Positions 25,922 to 35,553 of a stretch of 64,000 nt of DNA are shown in pieces. Source of the DNA: Hyphomicrobiales bacterium (GTDB lineage Bacteria > Pseudomonadota > Alphaproteobacteria > Rhizobiales > Devosiaceae); assembly GCA_900470445.1 (NCBI GenBank), contig UCAU01000022.1, positions 1 through 64,000 on the forward strand, written 5' to 3'. Position 1 is the first letter of the stretch. Every line of letters begins with the position of its first letter. A program made the translations under genes and the position numbers. The notes under the pieces are model-generated. The model saw only the letters and a list, made by a program, of their open reading frames with translations. It was not told the DNA's origin and made no database searches.

Positions 25922-28690
25922 ATGCGTGGAGTTTGGCAAAAACTAGGCTTGGGCTCTGTGTTCTCGGCATCGAAACGGGGGCGTGGCACGAGGCGCCTGG
26001 GGACCATAATGGCCGGTGTGCTGATGGCGTGTGTCATTTCGCAGCCCGTCATGGCCGCCTCATCGGGTTGCAACGCTGTCGCAGGCGGCGTGCTCACCGC
26101 AACTGCGTTTGGGGCCGGTAACTTCTATGACTTTCGCCAAGGCGAAGCGATCCAGTTCAACAATCATCATGCCAGTGATCCATTAGACGCCAAAGTGGGC
26201 CTACCCAGTCCTTGGACAAGCATTCCTGCCGGGGGAAGCGTCACGCTTATCGTGCCGACAACGGCGAACCAGTATGTTGGCTGGGCGTTCAGCTCCACGA
26301 GCGGTTCAGTCTCGGCAACTTGCACAGCGCCTGCCGCACCCACGATAAGCGGTGTGTCCCCGGCAAATGGCCCGGCCACCGGGGGAACGTCAGTTACCAT
26401 AAGCGGCGCTGATTTTTTTGACGTATCAACCGTAATATTGGGGGGCAGGTCGGTCCCTTTCACCGTCGTCAATAACACAACGATCACATTGATCACGCCC
26501 CAGGCTGTTCCGGGCGCTACTACACTCGGAATCTATGCGTCAGCTGGCGGCGTTCAGAGATCCGCGGCGTTCACCTACGACGTCGTTCCCACCTCCATCA
26601 ATATCGACACATCGAGCCTCGACCCGGCAACTGGGACGCTGAGCGTGTCGGCGCGCGTCAGCGCAACGGGCGGGACACCCAGCGGAACGATCACGCTCCT
26701 TGTCAGCGGGACGGCGACAAGCCCAGTGACGCTTGATGCCAACGGCAAGGCAGACCTGACGGCAAGTGGCCTTGCTCCAGGGTCGCAGAATATTCAAGTT
26801 GCTTATTCGGGAGGCGGGCCGTTTGAAGCCTCGCAGATAACGTTCAGCCAGACTGTTCCACAACGTGCTGCGACAGTGGCATTGACCTCAACGCCCAACC
26901 CATCGGTTTTCGGTGTGGCGACAATCCTGACGGCGACCGTAACCGCCGCAGTCGATACGCCAACTGGCACGGTAACCTTTTATGATGGCAGCCAAGCTCT
27001 GGGCACCAGCGCATTAAACGGCGACATGGCCAGCCTCGAGATCGATTCATTTTCCTCTGGCGACCACAGTCTGACCGCAACCTACAACGGTGACTCTAAC
27101 CTGCAAGCCGCTACCGCCGCTCTCGCCCATACTGTGGGACGAGCCGCCACCACAATTTTGGTCAGCTCTTCAGCGAACCCAAGCACCTTCGGGCAGGACG
27201 TAACCTTCACCGCGCAGGTTCAAGCGCCGGTAGGTAGCCCGACAGGATCGGTGACATTCCTCGTTAATGGCGAGGAATTCGGCACCGCCGCGCTCGACAA
27301 TGGCATTGCCAGATATGCCACAAGCCAGCTCGGCGCCGGCAACCACAATGTCGTTGCACGATATGAAGGAAGCGCGGATTACGCAGGTTCGAACTCGTCC
27401 CCGCTCGCCCAGAATATCGCTGAGCTGGCGAACCTGGTCATCCGGCAGATGACGGAAGGCGCCGATGGTGCATTCGGCTTTGCAATCATGCCTTCAGCGA
27501 CCACTATTCTTGTCACCACAATGGCGGGACAAGGCCAGAGTGCACCTCTCGCCCTGCCCGCTGGGAATTATACGATCGTAGCCGATGACATGCGCGCGGC
27601 GGGATTCGGATTAACGGGCCTGGCCTGTACCGATCCCAATGGCGCCATCGACGTCGCGAGCCGCACGGCACGGATCACGCTTGCCCCTGGTGATGCGGTG
27701 ACTTGTACCTTTAGCGCACTGAACTCTGCCGAGATCACCTCGGCATTGATCGAAGACTTCATGGAGACCCGTGCCTCACTGCTGCTGGAGAGCCTTCCTG
27801 ACAGTTCACGCCGGGTCGGACGCCTGAATGGTTCAGTGGCTGGCAATATCAGTCCCGGATCGGTGCTGGCTTATCTCCCCGATATTGCATCCGGCTCCCA
27901 CTTGCCAGTGTCGGCCTCCCTTGCGACGCTCGATGCTCTGGCCGGGAACCGCCAACCCTCCCGTTTCGACGCATGGATCGAGGGTTCATTTGCCCTGTTC
28001 GATACCGACGTCGCCGGTGGGCAATTGAGCACGGTTGCGTTGGGCGCGGACTACCTCATCACTGATGATCTGCTGCTCGGCGCCTTTGCCCAGCTCGACG
28101 GCCTCAACCAATCTGCTGACATGGGGGCGGCGAAAATTGCGGGCGATGGTTGGCTTGCCGGCCCCTACGCGACTCTGCGTCTGACGGACAATCTTTTCCT
28201 CGACCTGATGGCGGCAGTTGGCGGGTCCACCAATCGCGTCTCTCCCTTTGGTACTTATACCGATGAGTTCAGTGCGGAACGGTATCTGTTGCGGGCGACA
28301 TTGGAAGGCAGTTGGACCTCAGGAGACTGGACCTTCTCACCGCGCGCCAGCATCGGCTATTTCGAGGAAACCTCGCAGAATTACACTGACAGCCTTGGAG
28401 TGACAGTCCCATCCGTCACGACTGGCGTTGGCAAGATCGCTCTCGGACCGGGGGTGACGTACAGGTTCCCAACTGGCGATGGCATCGCTACGGTCGCTGG
28501 AATCCGTCTGGATGGGATGGTCGACATTCGCGACGAGGGCGTTGCCAAACCGCATGCCGCTATCAACGCCCACGTCGATTTCGCACTCGATGCGGGCGCC
28601 CGGTTCGGCTTTGATCTCGGCTATGGTGGGCTGGGCTCTGACACGTCGTCGCTAAACGGAAAATTCCGCCTCGGCATTTCGATGGATTAG
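25922..28690 (+). CDS. autotransporter with TIG and tandem Ig-like domains (probable adhesin)
   Basis: 922 residues. Long signal peptide with basic extension, cleaved about after QPVMAA (~48). A short N-terminal region with a cysteine pair is followed by an IPT/TIG domain (~140-223: PTISGVSPANGPATGGTSVTISG). Then come three Ig-like repeats of the Big_3-type (~225-500) with the recurring TPSGTITLLVSG, TPTGTVTFYDGSQALG and SPTGSVTFLVNGEEFG strands. A linker ~505-640 precedes a C-terminal autotransporter beta barrel (~650-922: SRFDAWIEGSFALFDTD...DYLITDDLLLGAFAQLDG; last strand FRLGISMD). The barrel should export the Ig stalk to the cell surface. A TTG one codon upstream of the chosen ATG is possible. 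Confidence 0.9.
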   Translation: MRGVWQKLGLGSVFSASKRGRGTRRLGTIMAGVLMACVISQPVMAASSGCNAVAGGVLTATAFGAGNFYDFRQGEAIQFNNHHASDPLDAKVGLPSPWTSIPAGGSVTLIVPTTANQYVGWAFSSTSGSVSATCTAPAAPTISGVSPANGPATGGTSVTISGADFFDVSTVILGGRSVPFTVVNNTTITLITPQAVPGATTLGIYASAGGVQRSAAFTYDVVPTSINIDTSSLDPATGTLSVSARVSATGGTPSGTITLLVSGTATSPVTLDANGKADLTASGLAPGSQNIQVAYSGGGPFEASQITFSQTVPQRAATVALTSTPNPSVFGVATILTATVTAAVDTPTGTVTFYDGSQALGTSALNGDMASLEIDSFSSGDHSLTATYNGDSNLQAATAALAHTVGRAATTILVSSSANPSTFGQDVTFTAQVQAPVGSPTGSVTFLVNGEEFGTAALDNGIARYATSQLGAGNHNVVARYEGSADYAGSNSSPLAQNIAELANLVIRQMTEGADGAFGFAIMPSATTILVTTMAGQGQSAPLALPAGNYTIVADDMRAAGFGLTGLACTDPNGAIDVASRTARITLAPGDAVTCTFSALNSAEITSALIEDFMETRASLLLESLPDSSRRVGRLNGSVAGNISPGSVLAYLPDIASGSHLPVSASLATLDALAGNRQPSRFDAWIEGSFALFDTDVAGGQLSTVALGADYLITDDLLLGAFAQLDGLNQSADMGAAKIAGDGWLAGPYATLRLTDNLFLDLMAAVGGSTNRVSPFGTYTDEFSAERYLLRATLEGSWTSGDWTFSPRASIGYFEETSQNYTDSLGVTVPSVTTGVGKIALGPGVTYRFPTGDGIATVAGIRLDGMVDIRDEGVAKPHAAINAHVDFALDAGARFGFDLGYGGLGSDTSSLNGKFRLGISMD

Positions 28691-28973
28691 CCCCAAGCAG
28701 ATTTGCGTCCCGTATCAGCTGTGCAGTGCGTCACCGCCTTGTTCCGTAAGTCGGCGCTCTTCTGGGTAGCTGCCAAAATAGTTTGAGCAGAAGCCCCTTC
28801 GGTCGCACACTAGAGGCCGTAACCATCGTTTAGCTGGTGGCGGCCCACGCGACTATGGGGCGTAGACAGGCCGATTCAATTTTCCTTCGTTGAATCCTGC
28901 TCATTGCTGCCTTCGTCGCTACCGCGGTCACCCCGTCGCCTGGTGCCGCAATTGTTCTTCAACCGTTAACGCA

Positions 28974-31496
28974 ATGGCACCTACGATGCTGTCGGTTGCT
29001 GAAACTGTCGTGAGAGACCAGAAAATGATGCCGGTCATCAACATGATCGAAAGTGCCTCGGTCGTCATTCTGGCTGTGCTTTTCATTGCTTTCCTTGGTG
29101 ACCGTCTTGATCGTTCCTTCTGGGCCAAAAGCATCGTTTTTGGGATCGTATTCGGAGGCACAGGACTGATCAGCATGGCCTCTCCGGTGGAACTCGCCTC
29201 TGGCTTTTTCGCCGATGGACGCAACGTCGTCATGGCATTCTCTGGCGCCATTGGCGGGCCCATAAGCGCCCTGGTCACGGCCGCGGTGCTTTCCGGCATG
29301 CGGATGAGTTTGGGGGGCGCAGGTCTCCCCTCGGCCTTTGCCGGCATCTGGTTGGTCGCTGCTGCTTCATCTGCGCTTTGGGGATGGCTTCACATCAGAG
29401 GGCAGCAGCGCCTCGCCCCGAAACATGTGCTCATCCTGGCGATATTAGCCGCGTTTCTTCCACCTCTGGGCCTGTGGATAGTGCATGCGGCGCCAAGTGC
29501 CGAAATATTCGGTAAGCTCATAATATTGATTGTCCCGACAAATTTTGTCGGTGTTCTCCTTCTCGGTTTTCTGATCATCAACGAACAGCAGCGCCGCTGG
29601 GCGCTCATGGCTTATTCCGAAAGCCAGGCTCAGTTGCAGGCGATCGCCAACAACGCGCCGGGTGTTTTGTTTCAACTTTTTACAGACAGCGAAGGCATCG
29701 GTCGCTTCTCGTATGTGTCCGGAGGCGCGGAGCGCGTCCTGGGCGTGCCGGCACAGGACATTGTCAGCAGCCCTGGCACCATCTCACGCATGATTTCGCA
29801 AGAGGCGCTGGCCACAATTCAGCGCCATCTCAAGCATTCCACCGAAACGCACCGTGCCTGGTCCCATGAGGTTGAATTCACCAAGCCCGATGGCGAGAAA
29901 GTGTGGATGCGCGCCGCGGCAGAACCGCGGTTCGACATTCATGGACACCTCGTTTGGGACGGCTCACTTTTTGACATTACGGAGCGCAAACGCAGCGAGC
30001 AGATGAAGAACGACTTCATCTCGACGGTAAGCCATGAACTCAGAACACCACTCACCTCGATCCGCGGGTCACTGGGACTGGTCGCCGCGGGCGCAGCCGG
30101 TGAGCTACCACCGAAAGTCGCTGGGCTGATCAAGATCGCCCACTCCAACAGCGAACGCCTGGTCCGGCTCATCAACGACATTCTGGACATTGAGAAGATC
30201 GAGTCTGGCCACATGCCGTTCGATCCCCGACCAATGGCGCTCAGGCCGCTCATCGAGCAGTCGATCGAGGGCAGCCGCGACTATCTCACCGAAAGCAATG
30301 TCCGGATCGCACTCAACGACAAGGCTCTGGGCGCGATGGCTTCGGTCGATCCGGATCGGCTGCATCAGGTGATGGTCAATCTGCTCTCCAATGCAGTGAA
30401 GTACTCGCCGCGAGACGGCGAAGTGATCGTGCAACTGGAACGGAACGGAGACGCGGTTCGAATTTCCGTGATTGATCGCGGCCCCGGCATCCCCCAGGCG
30501 TTCCGGTCGAGGATTTTTGGAAAATTTGAACAGGCGGACGCGTCCGATTCCCGGCAAAGGGGCGGAACTGGACTGGGTTTGAGCATTGCCAAGGCGATCG
30601 TGGACAGGCTGGGCGGTGCAATTTCCTTCGATACCGGGCCTGACACGGGAACGTCGTTTCATGTGGACCTTCCAGAAATTGCGGAAGATCGGCCCTTGAG
30701 CACCCAGGAGGCGGGCCCGCTCGGCGACGGGACGGCGCCCCGGCGTGTGCTGATCGTCGAAGACGAACCAGACATTGCCGCCATCATTGCCGTTGCCCTT
30801 CTTCAGGAGGGACTTCAGAGCGACATCGCCCCTGATGTTGAAACGGCAAAAAATATGCTCGCGAGCAAACGCTACGTTGCGATGACGCTCGACCTGAAAC
30901 TCCCAGGTCAGTCAGGAGTCGCCCTTTATGGACATCTGCGTGCTACCGCCAACGGCCTGGATTTGCCCGTTATCGTGATTTCCGCCTTCATAGACGAGGC
31001 TCGCAGATCCCTGAACGGGTCGGCGCTCGGTATTGTCGACTGGCTGGAGAAGCCAATAGACGTTGCTCGATTGCGCGCCGCGATCGAGAAAATCCGAGAC
31101 GGCGCATACAGTCGGATGCCCACGGTGCTCCACGTCGAAGACGACGAAGACATGCTGACGGTAATGTCGGCGGGTCTCGGCCAAGATATCGCGATCACCT
31201 TCGCTCGGAATGTGCAGGAGGCACGGTTCGAACTCCAGCAGAAGCGCTTTGACCTTGTCATCCTGGACCTGACTCTTCCTGACGGATCCGGAGCGGACCT
31301 TTTGAGGGCCATCCCCAGCGGCACCCCGGTAATCATATTGTCAGCATCAGAAGTCGACGAGCATTTGGCTGCGACAGTTACTGCGGCGGTAACGAAAACC
31401 AGGACGTCGGAGATCGCGATAGCCGAACTCGTTCGAAGGCTGACCATGAAGCACGCCGGCGTTGAGATCCCTGCCCTACCACAGCAAAAAGGATAG
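28974..31496 (+). CDS. hybrid histidine kinase with LytS-type membrane sensor and two receiver domains
   Basis: 840 residues from the ATG at 28974; the frame opens at a TTG (28890) and an ATG at 29025 directly before the first helix is also possible. An N-terminal 5TM-5TMR_LYT-like module (~20-200, with ISALVTAAVLSGMRMSLGGAGLPS) is followed by PAS (~215-340), HisKA with FISTVSHELRTPLTSIRG, HATPase with N box VNLLSNAVKYSP and G boxes DRGPGIP and GGTGLGLSIAK. Two receivers follow: the first with VEDEPD, acceptor Asp in TLDLKLPGQSG and Lys in EKPID; the second with VEDDED and Asp in ILDLTLPDGSG. First gene of a tight operon; four bases separate its stop from the next ATG. Confidence 0.92.
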   Translation: MAPTMLSVAETVVRDQKMMPVINMIESASVVILAVLFIAFLGDRLDRSFWAKSIVFGIVFGGTGLISMASPVELASGFFADGRNVVMAFSGAIGGPISALVTAAVLSGMRMSLGGAGLPSAFAGIWLVAAASSALWGWLHIRGQQRLAPKHVLILAILAAFLPPLGLWIVHAAPSAEIFGKLIILIVPTNFVGVLLLGFLIINEQQRRWALMAYSESQAQLQAIANNAPGVLFQLFTDSEGIGRFSYVSGGAERVLGVPAQDIVSSPGTISRMISQEALATIQRHLKHSTETHRAWSHEVEFTKPDGEKVWMRAAAEPRFDIHGHLVWDGSLFDITERKRSEQMKNDFISTVSHELRTPLTSIRGSLGLVAAGAAGELPPKVAGLIKIAHSNSERLVRLINDILDIEKIESGHMPFDPRPMALRPLIEQSIEGSRDYLTESNVRIALNDKALGAMASVDPDRLHQVMVNLLSNAVKYSPRDGEVIVQLERNGDAVRISVIDRGPGIPQAFRSRIFGKFEQADASDSRQRGGTGLGLSIAKAIVDRLGGAISFDTGPDTGTSFHVDLPEIAEDRPLSTQEAGPLGDGTAPRRVLIVEDEPDIAAIIAVALLQEGLQSDIAPDVETAKNMLASKRYVAMTLDLKLPGQSGVALYGHLRATANGLDLPVIVISAFIDEARRSLNGSALGIVDWLEKPIDVARLRAAIEKIRDGAYSRMPTVLHVEDDEDMLTVMSAGLGQDIAITFARNVQEARFELQQKRFDLVILDLTLPDGSGADLLRAIPSGTPVIILSASEVDEHLAATVTAAVTKTRTSEIAIAELVRRLTMKHAGVEIPALPQQKG

Positions 31497-31500
31497 GCAG

Positions 31501-31890
31501 ATGCAGACATTTCGCGTGCTTTATGTCGATGACGAGGCGGACATTAGAGAGGTCGCCACGATGTCGCTCGCGCTAGACCCTGCCCTCGAGGTCCAGGATT
31601 GTGCCTCGGGCCAACAGGCGCTGGGTGTCGCCGCGCTCTGGCAGCCTCACCTCATTCTGCTCGACGTCATGATGCCTGAAATGGACGGTCCGCAAACCCT
31701 GGCGCAACTAAGAGCAGCCAACCAAACGCGAAGCATTCCGGTCGTATTTATCACCGCCAGAACGCAGGCCTATGAGATCGAACGTTTTCTGTCTTTGGGG
31801 GCAATTGGAGTTATTGCCAAACCCTTCGATCCTATGGCGCTCGCAGCGCAGACCCGGCGCTATCTGGACGGGCGAGCCAGTGAGCGGTGA
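31501..31890 (+). CDS. single-domain response regulator (first)
   Basis: 129 residues, a stand-alone receiver: acidic pair D10/D11, phosphoacceptor D55 (LILLDVMMPEMDG), switch T85 and K107 (IAKPFDP). No output domain, so it acts as a phosphate shuttle or by protein contact. The ATG at 31501 follows AAGGAT; the frame is open 13 codons further up, into the kinase gene. Its TGA overlaps the GTG start of the next gene (GTGA). Confidence 0.92.
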   Translation: MQTFRVLYVDDEADIREVATMSLALDPALEVQDCASGQQALGVAALWQPHLILLDVMMPEMDGPQTLAQLRAANQTRSIPVVFITARTQAYEIERFLSLGAIGVIAKPFDPMALAAQTRRYLDGRASER

Positions 31891-33545
31891 GAGCCGTGGG
31901 CAGTCGGAGGCTTGGGCTGCCGATCTTGTTCACCGCGCTGGCGCTGGTTTCTGGCAACGCCGCTGAGACGCCGGCAATGAAACACGGCGAGCCATTAGCA
32001 CTTTGGAGCCGATCTATAGCGGTGCCGACACCCGTACCGCCACGCATCACCATAGAAGGTGTCGAGGTCGACGGCCGCTTTGTGCCGCACGCCGCCAACA
32101 TCGATTATGACGGGGGAGAACAAGCCCCCAAGACTGCGCTGCCGCTTGGCGAGAACCTTGTTGGCCGCCTCCAGCCACGGCCTTTCGGCCGGGAGGAACG
32201 CGTGGAGGCCGTGTGGTCCGGGAAGAGCCTGGCAGTTCATTGCAGGGCGGGGCGCGCCCCCGCTGGCGTTGTTCTCGAAACCGGGTCCGCCCATTTTCCA
32301 CGCGGAGCGAGCCTGACGCTCGCCGTCGCAGGCCTTGGTTCCACCGAACCGCTTGGGCTGTCGGTTGTCCAGCGGGGCGCCGATGCGCCTACACCCTGGC
32401 AGGCGCAGATTGGCGCCGATACCAGGCTCAATCTGCAGCTTTCTGCGAGCCTTGGCCAAGCTGAGGCTTATCGAGATGTCGTAATCAGCTGCCCGCCTGG
32501 GGAGGGCAGCTTTAGGCTGGACTCCATCAGCTTGGAGCCTAGCCGGCCGGCTAGCCGGGCTTCGGGCGTCGGAACATGGCTCTGGACGTCCGAGACATGG
32601 CTTGCTCAGCCAGGGCAAATCGAAGACTGGGCCGTGGCTGCGCAACTCGACCGCGTGTTTCTGCAACTGAAGATTGCCAATGGAGAGGTATCGGACAGCC
32701 CTGCCCTCGCCAATCTGGTGAGCCGTCTCCGCAAGCGAGGTATCTCGGTTCATGCGGTTGAGGGTGATCCGGCAATGGTAACGACCGGCGGTCTCAACAA
32801 TGCGCTTCGGCGCGTTGTCGCGATCCGCCGCTATCAAGTTTCCGCTCAACCGGATACCCGCCTCGGCGGTCTGCAATTCGACATCGAGCCTTATCTTCTG
32901 GCCGATTTCGCGCGCGATCCCCCTGCAGCTTGGAGCCAGTGGGCGGAAGCGATCCACTCGCTTTCCTCGGCGTGGGGCGAGGCAGTGTCGGTGGTTGTCC
33001 CATTCTGGATGCTGAATTCCGAAGCCGGGACAGCGGCGGCGGCAGCGGCGCGTCCGGTGGTTTCCGACCTTACGGTGATGGCATACCGAACCCAGATCGG
33101 CGAGGTGACGACGGTGAGCGAGCCATGGCTCGATTGGGGAACACGCAACGATGTTGCAGTCAGGATCGCCATCGAAAATGGCCCTCTCGACGTCGAAGTC
33201 CACCGCACCTTTGTGCGCGCAGAAACCGGGAGCGTGCTGCTGAAAATGGACGGCAGGGTGGGAACGATCACGCTACTTTCGGAACCGGTCAATGCCGGCC
33301 AAAGTACTCTGGCATACGCATTTCACCAGGAAACGCGTATTAATCCGGCCCGAATCAGCTTTATGAATGACAGTGCTAAACTAGCGGTCGCGCGCGCTAA
33401 GCTCGCGCAACTCTTCGTTGCCTGGCCATGCTTTGATGGCCTCATGATCCACGCACTAGATGCTTCGGATCACGATCTTGGGCGCGCACCCCCGACACCG
33501 GAGGCCAGAGCCAATGACTCCCAAGCACCGGATACTGATTTGTGA
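31887..33545 (+). CDS. secreted TIM-barrel-like protein, possible glycoside hydrolase
   Basis: 552 residues starting at a GTG that overlaps the preceding stop. A basic and then hydrophobic N-terminus (RRLGLPILFTALALVSGNAA) is a signal peptide. Residues ~50-220 look like beta-rich carbohydrate-binding modules. Residues ~228-430 resemble a TIM barrel: GTWLWTSETWL (~229), LDRVFLQLKIANGEV, RKRGISVHAVEGDP, then GLQFDIEPY (D332, E334) and SDLTVMAYRT (~394). The DxE pair plus a following MAY strand recalls GH18-like hydrolases. The catalytic role is inference. Placed between two response regulators inside a glycosyltransferase operon, it could trim or bind the polymer, much as PgaB does in PNAG systems. 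The last 32 bases overlap the next gene. Confidence 0.72.
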   Translation: MRAVGSRRLGLPILFTALALVSGNAAETPAMKHGEPLALWSRSIAVPTPVPPRITIEGVEVDGRFVPHAANIDYDGGEQAPKTALPLGENLVGRLQPRPFGREERVEAVWSGKSLAVHCRAGRAPAGVVLETGSAHFPRGASLTLAVAGLGSTEPLGLSVVQRGADAPTPWQAQIGADTRLNLQLSASLGQAEAYRDVVISCPPGEGSFRLDSISLEPSRPASRASGVGTWLWTSETWLAQPGQIEDWAVAAQLDRVFLQLKIANGEVSDSPALANLVSRLRKRGISVHAVEGDPAMVTTGGLNNALRRVVAIRRYQVSAQPDTRLGGLQFDIEPYLLADFARDPPAAWSQWAEAIHSLSSAWGEAVSVVVPFWMLNSEAGTAAAAAARPVVSDLTVMAYRTQIGEVTTVSEPWLDWGTRNDVAVRIAIENGPLDVEVHRTFVRAETGSVLLKMDGRVGTITLLSEPVNAGQSTLAYAFHQETRINPARISFMNDSAKLAVARAKLAQLFVAWPCFDGLMIHALDASDHDLGRAPPTPEARANDSQAPDTDL

Positions 33546-33906
33546 CGACGACCCGCTGTTGATCGAGCTGATGAGTTTTCGTCTCAAGGCGAAAGGGTTC
33601 GACGTGCTCACGGCCATGGACGGGGTGGAAGCGCTTGCCAAGATTGCGAGCGAACAACCATCCTTGGTCGTGCTCGACGCAATGATGCCGCGCCTGGACG
33701 GCTTCGAAGTGCTCTCGCGGATGAAGGCCGATGCCGCCGTATCACATATTCCCGTTATCATGCTGACCGCTCGCAAGGGCGAAAGGGACATTGTTTCGGC
33801 GCTGGAACGGGGTGCGGACGACTACTTGGTCAAACCGTTCATTCCCGAGGAACTGCTTGCCCGCCTTTCCAAGCTTCTCGCACGGCAAGCTCCGAGGCAA
33901 TTATGA
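33514..33906 (+). CDS. single-domain response regulator (second)
   Basis: 130 residues, receiver only: DDD at 11-13, phosphoacceptor D55 (VVLDAMMPRLDGFE), T85 and K107 (LVKPF). The start is fixed by GGAGG at normal distance before the ATG at 33514, inside the 3' end of the preceding gene. It overlaps the next gene by ATGA. The GADDYLVKPF ending is PleD/DivK-like. With the receiver at 31501 and the kinase's two, the operon encodes four receivers. Confidence 0.93.
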   Translation: MTPKHRILICDDDPLLIELMSFRLKAKGFDVLTAMDGVEALAKIASEQPSLVVLDAMMPRLDGFEVLSRMKADAAVSHIPVIMLTARKGERDIVSALERGADDYLVKPFIPEELLARLSKLLARQAPRQL

Positions 33907-35552
33907 CCATAGGGCGCTGCCTGAACCTTGTCCTGCTCGCTGGAGTTCTGGCAATCGCCAGCGGTGGAAAGGTCTTCGCCCAGACAGCAGACGAGCTTTA
34001 TCGAGATGGGCAGAGCGCGCGGATGGAACAGCGCTTTGACGATGCTGTTTCGCTTCTGGAGCGCGCCAGGATTCTTGATCCCGGCAATGCAGATATACTG
34101 GTGCAACTGGGCTTTGCCCAATTGGGCCTTGGCAACAGCAGCGCCGCCCGCCAAGCGTTCCAGCAGGCGCTGGCGATTGCCCCCTCCTATCAGGATGCCC
34201 GGTTCGGGCTGGCGCAGATAGTGTTCAGAAGCGGTAATCTTGCCGAAGCGCGCAGGCTGACCGAAATCGTGCTTGGCGCGCAGCCCGATTATGGTGAGGC
34301 CAAGCAATTGCGCGCCTCGATAGTGGCTGCAGAAGCGAGCAAGGTGAACCCGCCCGTGCGATCGGGCGCCACAAGTCAATCAGTCGGAGGGACCAAGCCT
34401 GCCCCGAGCCAGTTGGAGATCACGCTTGTACAGGCGCAAAAGCTGCGCGGAGAGGCTCGCTTTGCGGAAGCCGAGGCGCTCTATCGCGACGCATTGGCGT
34501 TATCCCCCGGCAATGCCGACGTCCTCGTTGCTCTCGGCCAGGTCGCTGGATTTCAGCAGAAATTCAAAGAGGCGGAGGGCTTCTTCAGGGCGGCGCTCGA
34601 GCGCGCGCCGGATTACCTTGATGCAAGTCTCGGGCTTGCCCGCCTGGCGCTACAGCGTGGCGATCTGGCCGGGGCCAAGGAGCGGTTTGAGGCCGTTCTG
34701 GAACGTGAGCCAGACAATATCGAGGCGCTGGTCGGCCTGGGCGACACATATCGTGCTGGTGGAGACGATGCGGCGGCCCGAATTCGTTATGACACCGCGC
34801 TAACGCTTGAGCCGGGTTCGGCCGATATACAGCAGCGCCTGGACCAGCCAATGCCAAGGAAATGGCGGGTCGACATCGGCACAGAGGTCAGCGCCCTTAC
34901 GGGGGGAAGGCTGCCATGGACGGATAGCTCGATTGCGCTATCCTACGCCCTGCAGCCAGCAACGACAATCGGCGGCCGCCTACGCGTCGGCACACGGTAT
35001 GGCGAAACTGACACGCAGATCGAGGTGCGTGTTGACCATGCGTTCTCGGAAGACTTTTCTGCCTACGGCATAGTGGCCGCCACGCCTGACGCCGATTTCC
35101 TGGCGCGTTTTTCCCTTGGCGGGGGAGCATCCTGGCGAGCCCAAATGCCTGGTGGCCCATTGGGGCCACTACTCTTTACCCTGGACGGACGGCACGACGT
35201 TTTCCACGACACATCGGTGACTACCATTTCTCCGGCTGTGCAGTACTTCTTCCTGGACGAACGGTTGGGATTACAGGTCCGCTGGATACACTCCGTCGAT
35301 GCCGAAGGGATTTCGGCCAACGGCTTCGCAGTGCGCGCCGAATTGGCCGCGACGGACAAGCTGCGCTTGGTTGCGGGATACAGCGACGCTCCAGAAGTTT
35401 CCGACGGCTCACAGATCGCCACCCAGACGGTGTTCGCAGGAATTTCCTACGACCTTTCGGATGCCGTCACCCTGCGGGCGAATTACGCCCACGAACACCG
35501 CGACGCCTTTGAGAGCGATACTATCGGGCTCGGCCTAGCGGTCAGGTTCTGA
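33903..35552 (+). CDS. TPR protein with YaiO-type outer-membrane beta barrel
   Basis: 549 residues. Signal peptide 1-26 (ending KVFA-QT). Two blocks of tetratricopeptide repeats: ~29-140 (AVSLLERARILDPGNADILVQLGFAQLGLGN...) and ~170-315, split by a Ser/Pro/Ala-rich linker. From ~330 to the end come alternating amphipathic strands ending in Phe (IGLGLAVRF), the sign of an outer-membrane barrel of the YaiO family (TIGR04390). A periplasmic TPR scaffold fused to an outer-membrane pore is the design of PgaA and related polysaccharide exporters, so export of the product of the downstream glycosyltransferase is the natural reading. Confidence 0.87.
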   Translation: MTIGRCLNLVLLAGVLAIASGGKVFAQTADELYRDGQSARMEQRFDDAVSLLERARILDPGNADILVQLGFAQLGLGNSSAARQAFQQALAIAPSYQDARFGLAQIVFRSGNLAEARRLTEIVLGAQPDYGEAKQLRASIVAAEASKVNPPVRSGATSQSVGGTKPAPSQLEITLVQAQKLRGEARFAEAEALYRDALALSPGNADVLVALGQVAGFQQKFKEAEGFFRAALERAPDYLDASLGLARLALQRGDLAGAKERFEAVLEREPDNIEALVGLGDTYRAGGDDAAARIRYDTALTLEPGSADIQQRLDQPMPRKWRVDIGTEVSALTGGRLPWTDSSIALSYALQPATTIGGRLRVGTRYGETDTQIEVRVDHAFSEDFSAYGIVAATPDADFLARFSLGGGASWRAQMPGGPLGPLLFTLDGRHDVFHDTSVTTISPAVQYFFLDERLGLQVRWIHSVDAEGISANGFAVRAELAATDKLRLVAGYSDAPEVSDGSQIATQTVFAGISYDLSDAVTLRANYAHEHRDAFESDTIGLGLAVRF

Positions 35553-35553
35553 C

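Noticed and set aside
31995-33203. A 402-residue open frame on the minus strand
   Set aside because: Antisense to the TIM-barrel-like gene in the signalling operon. Composition is shadow-like and no ribosome binding site is present.
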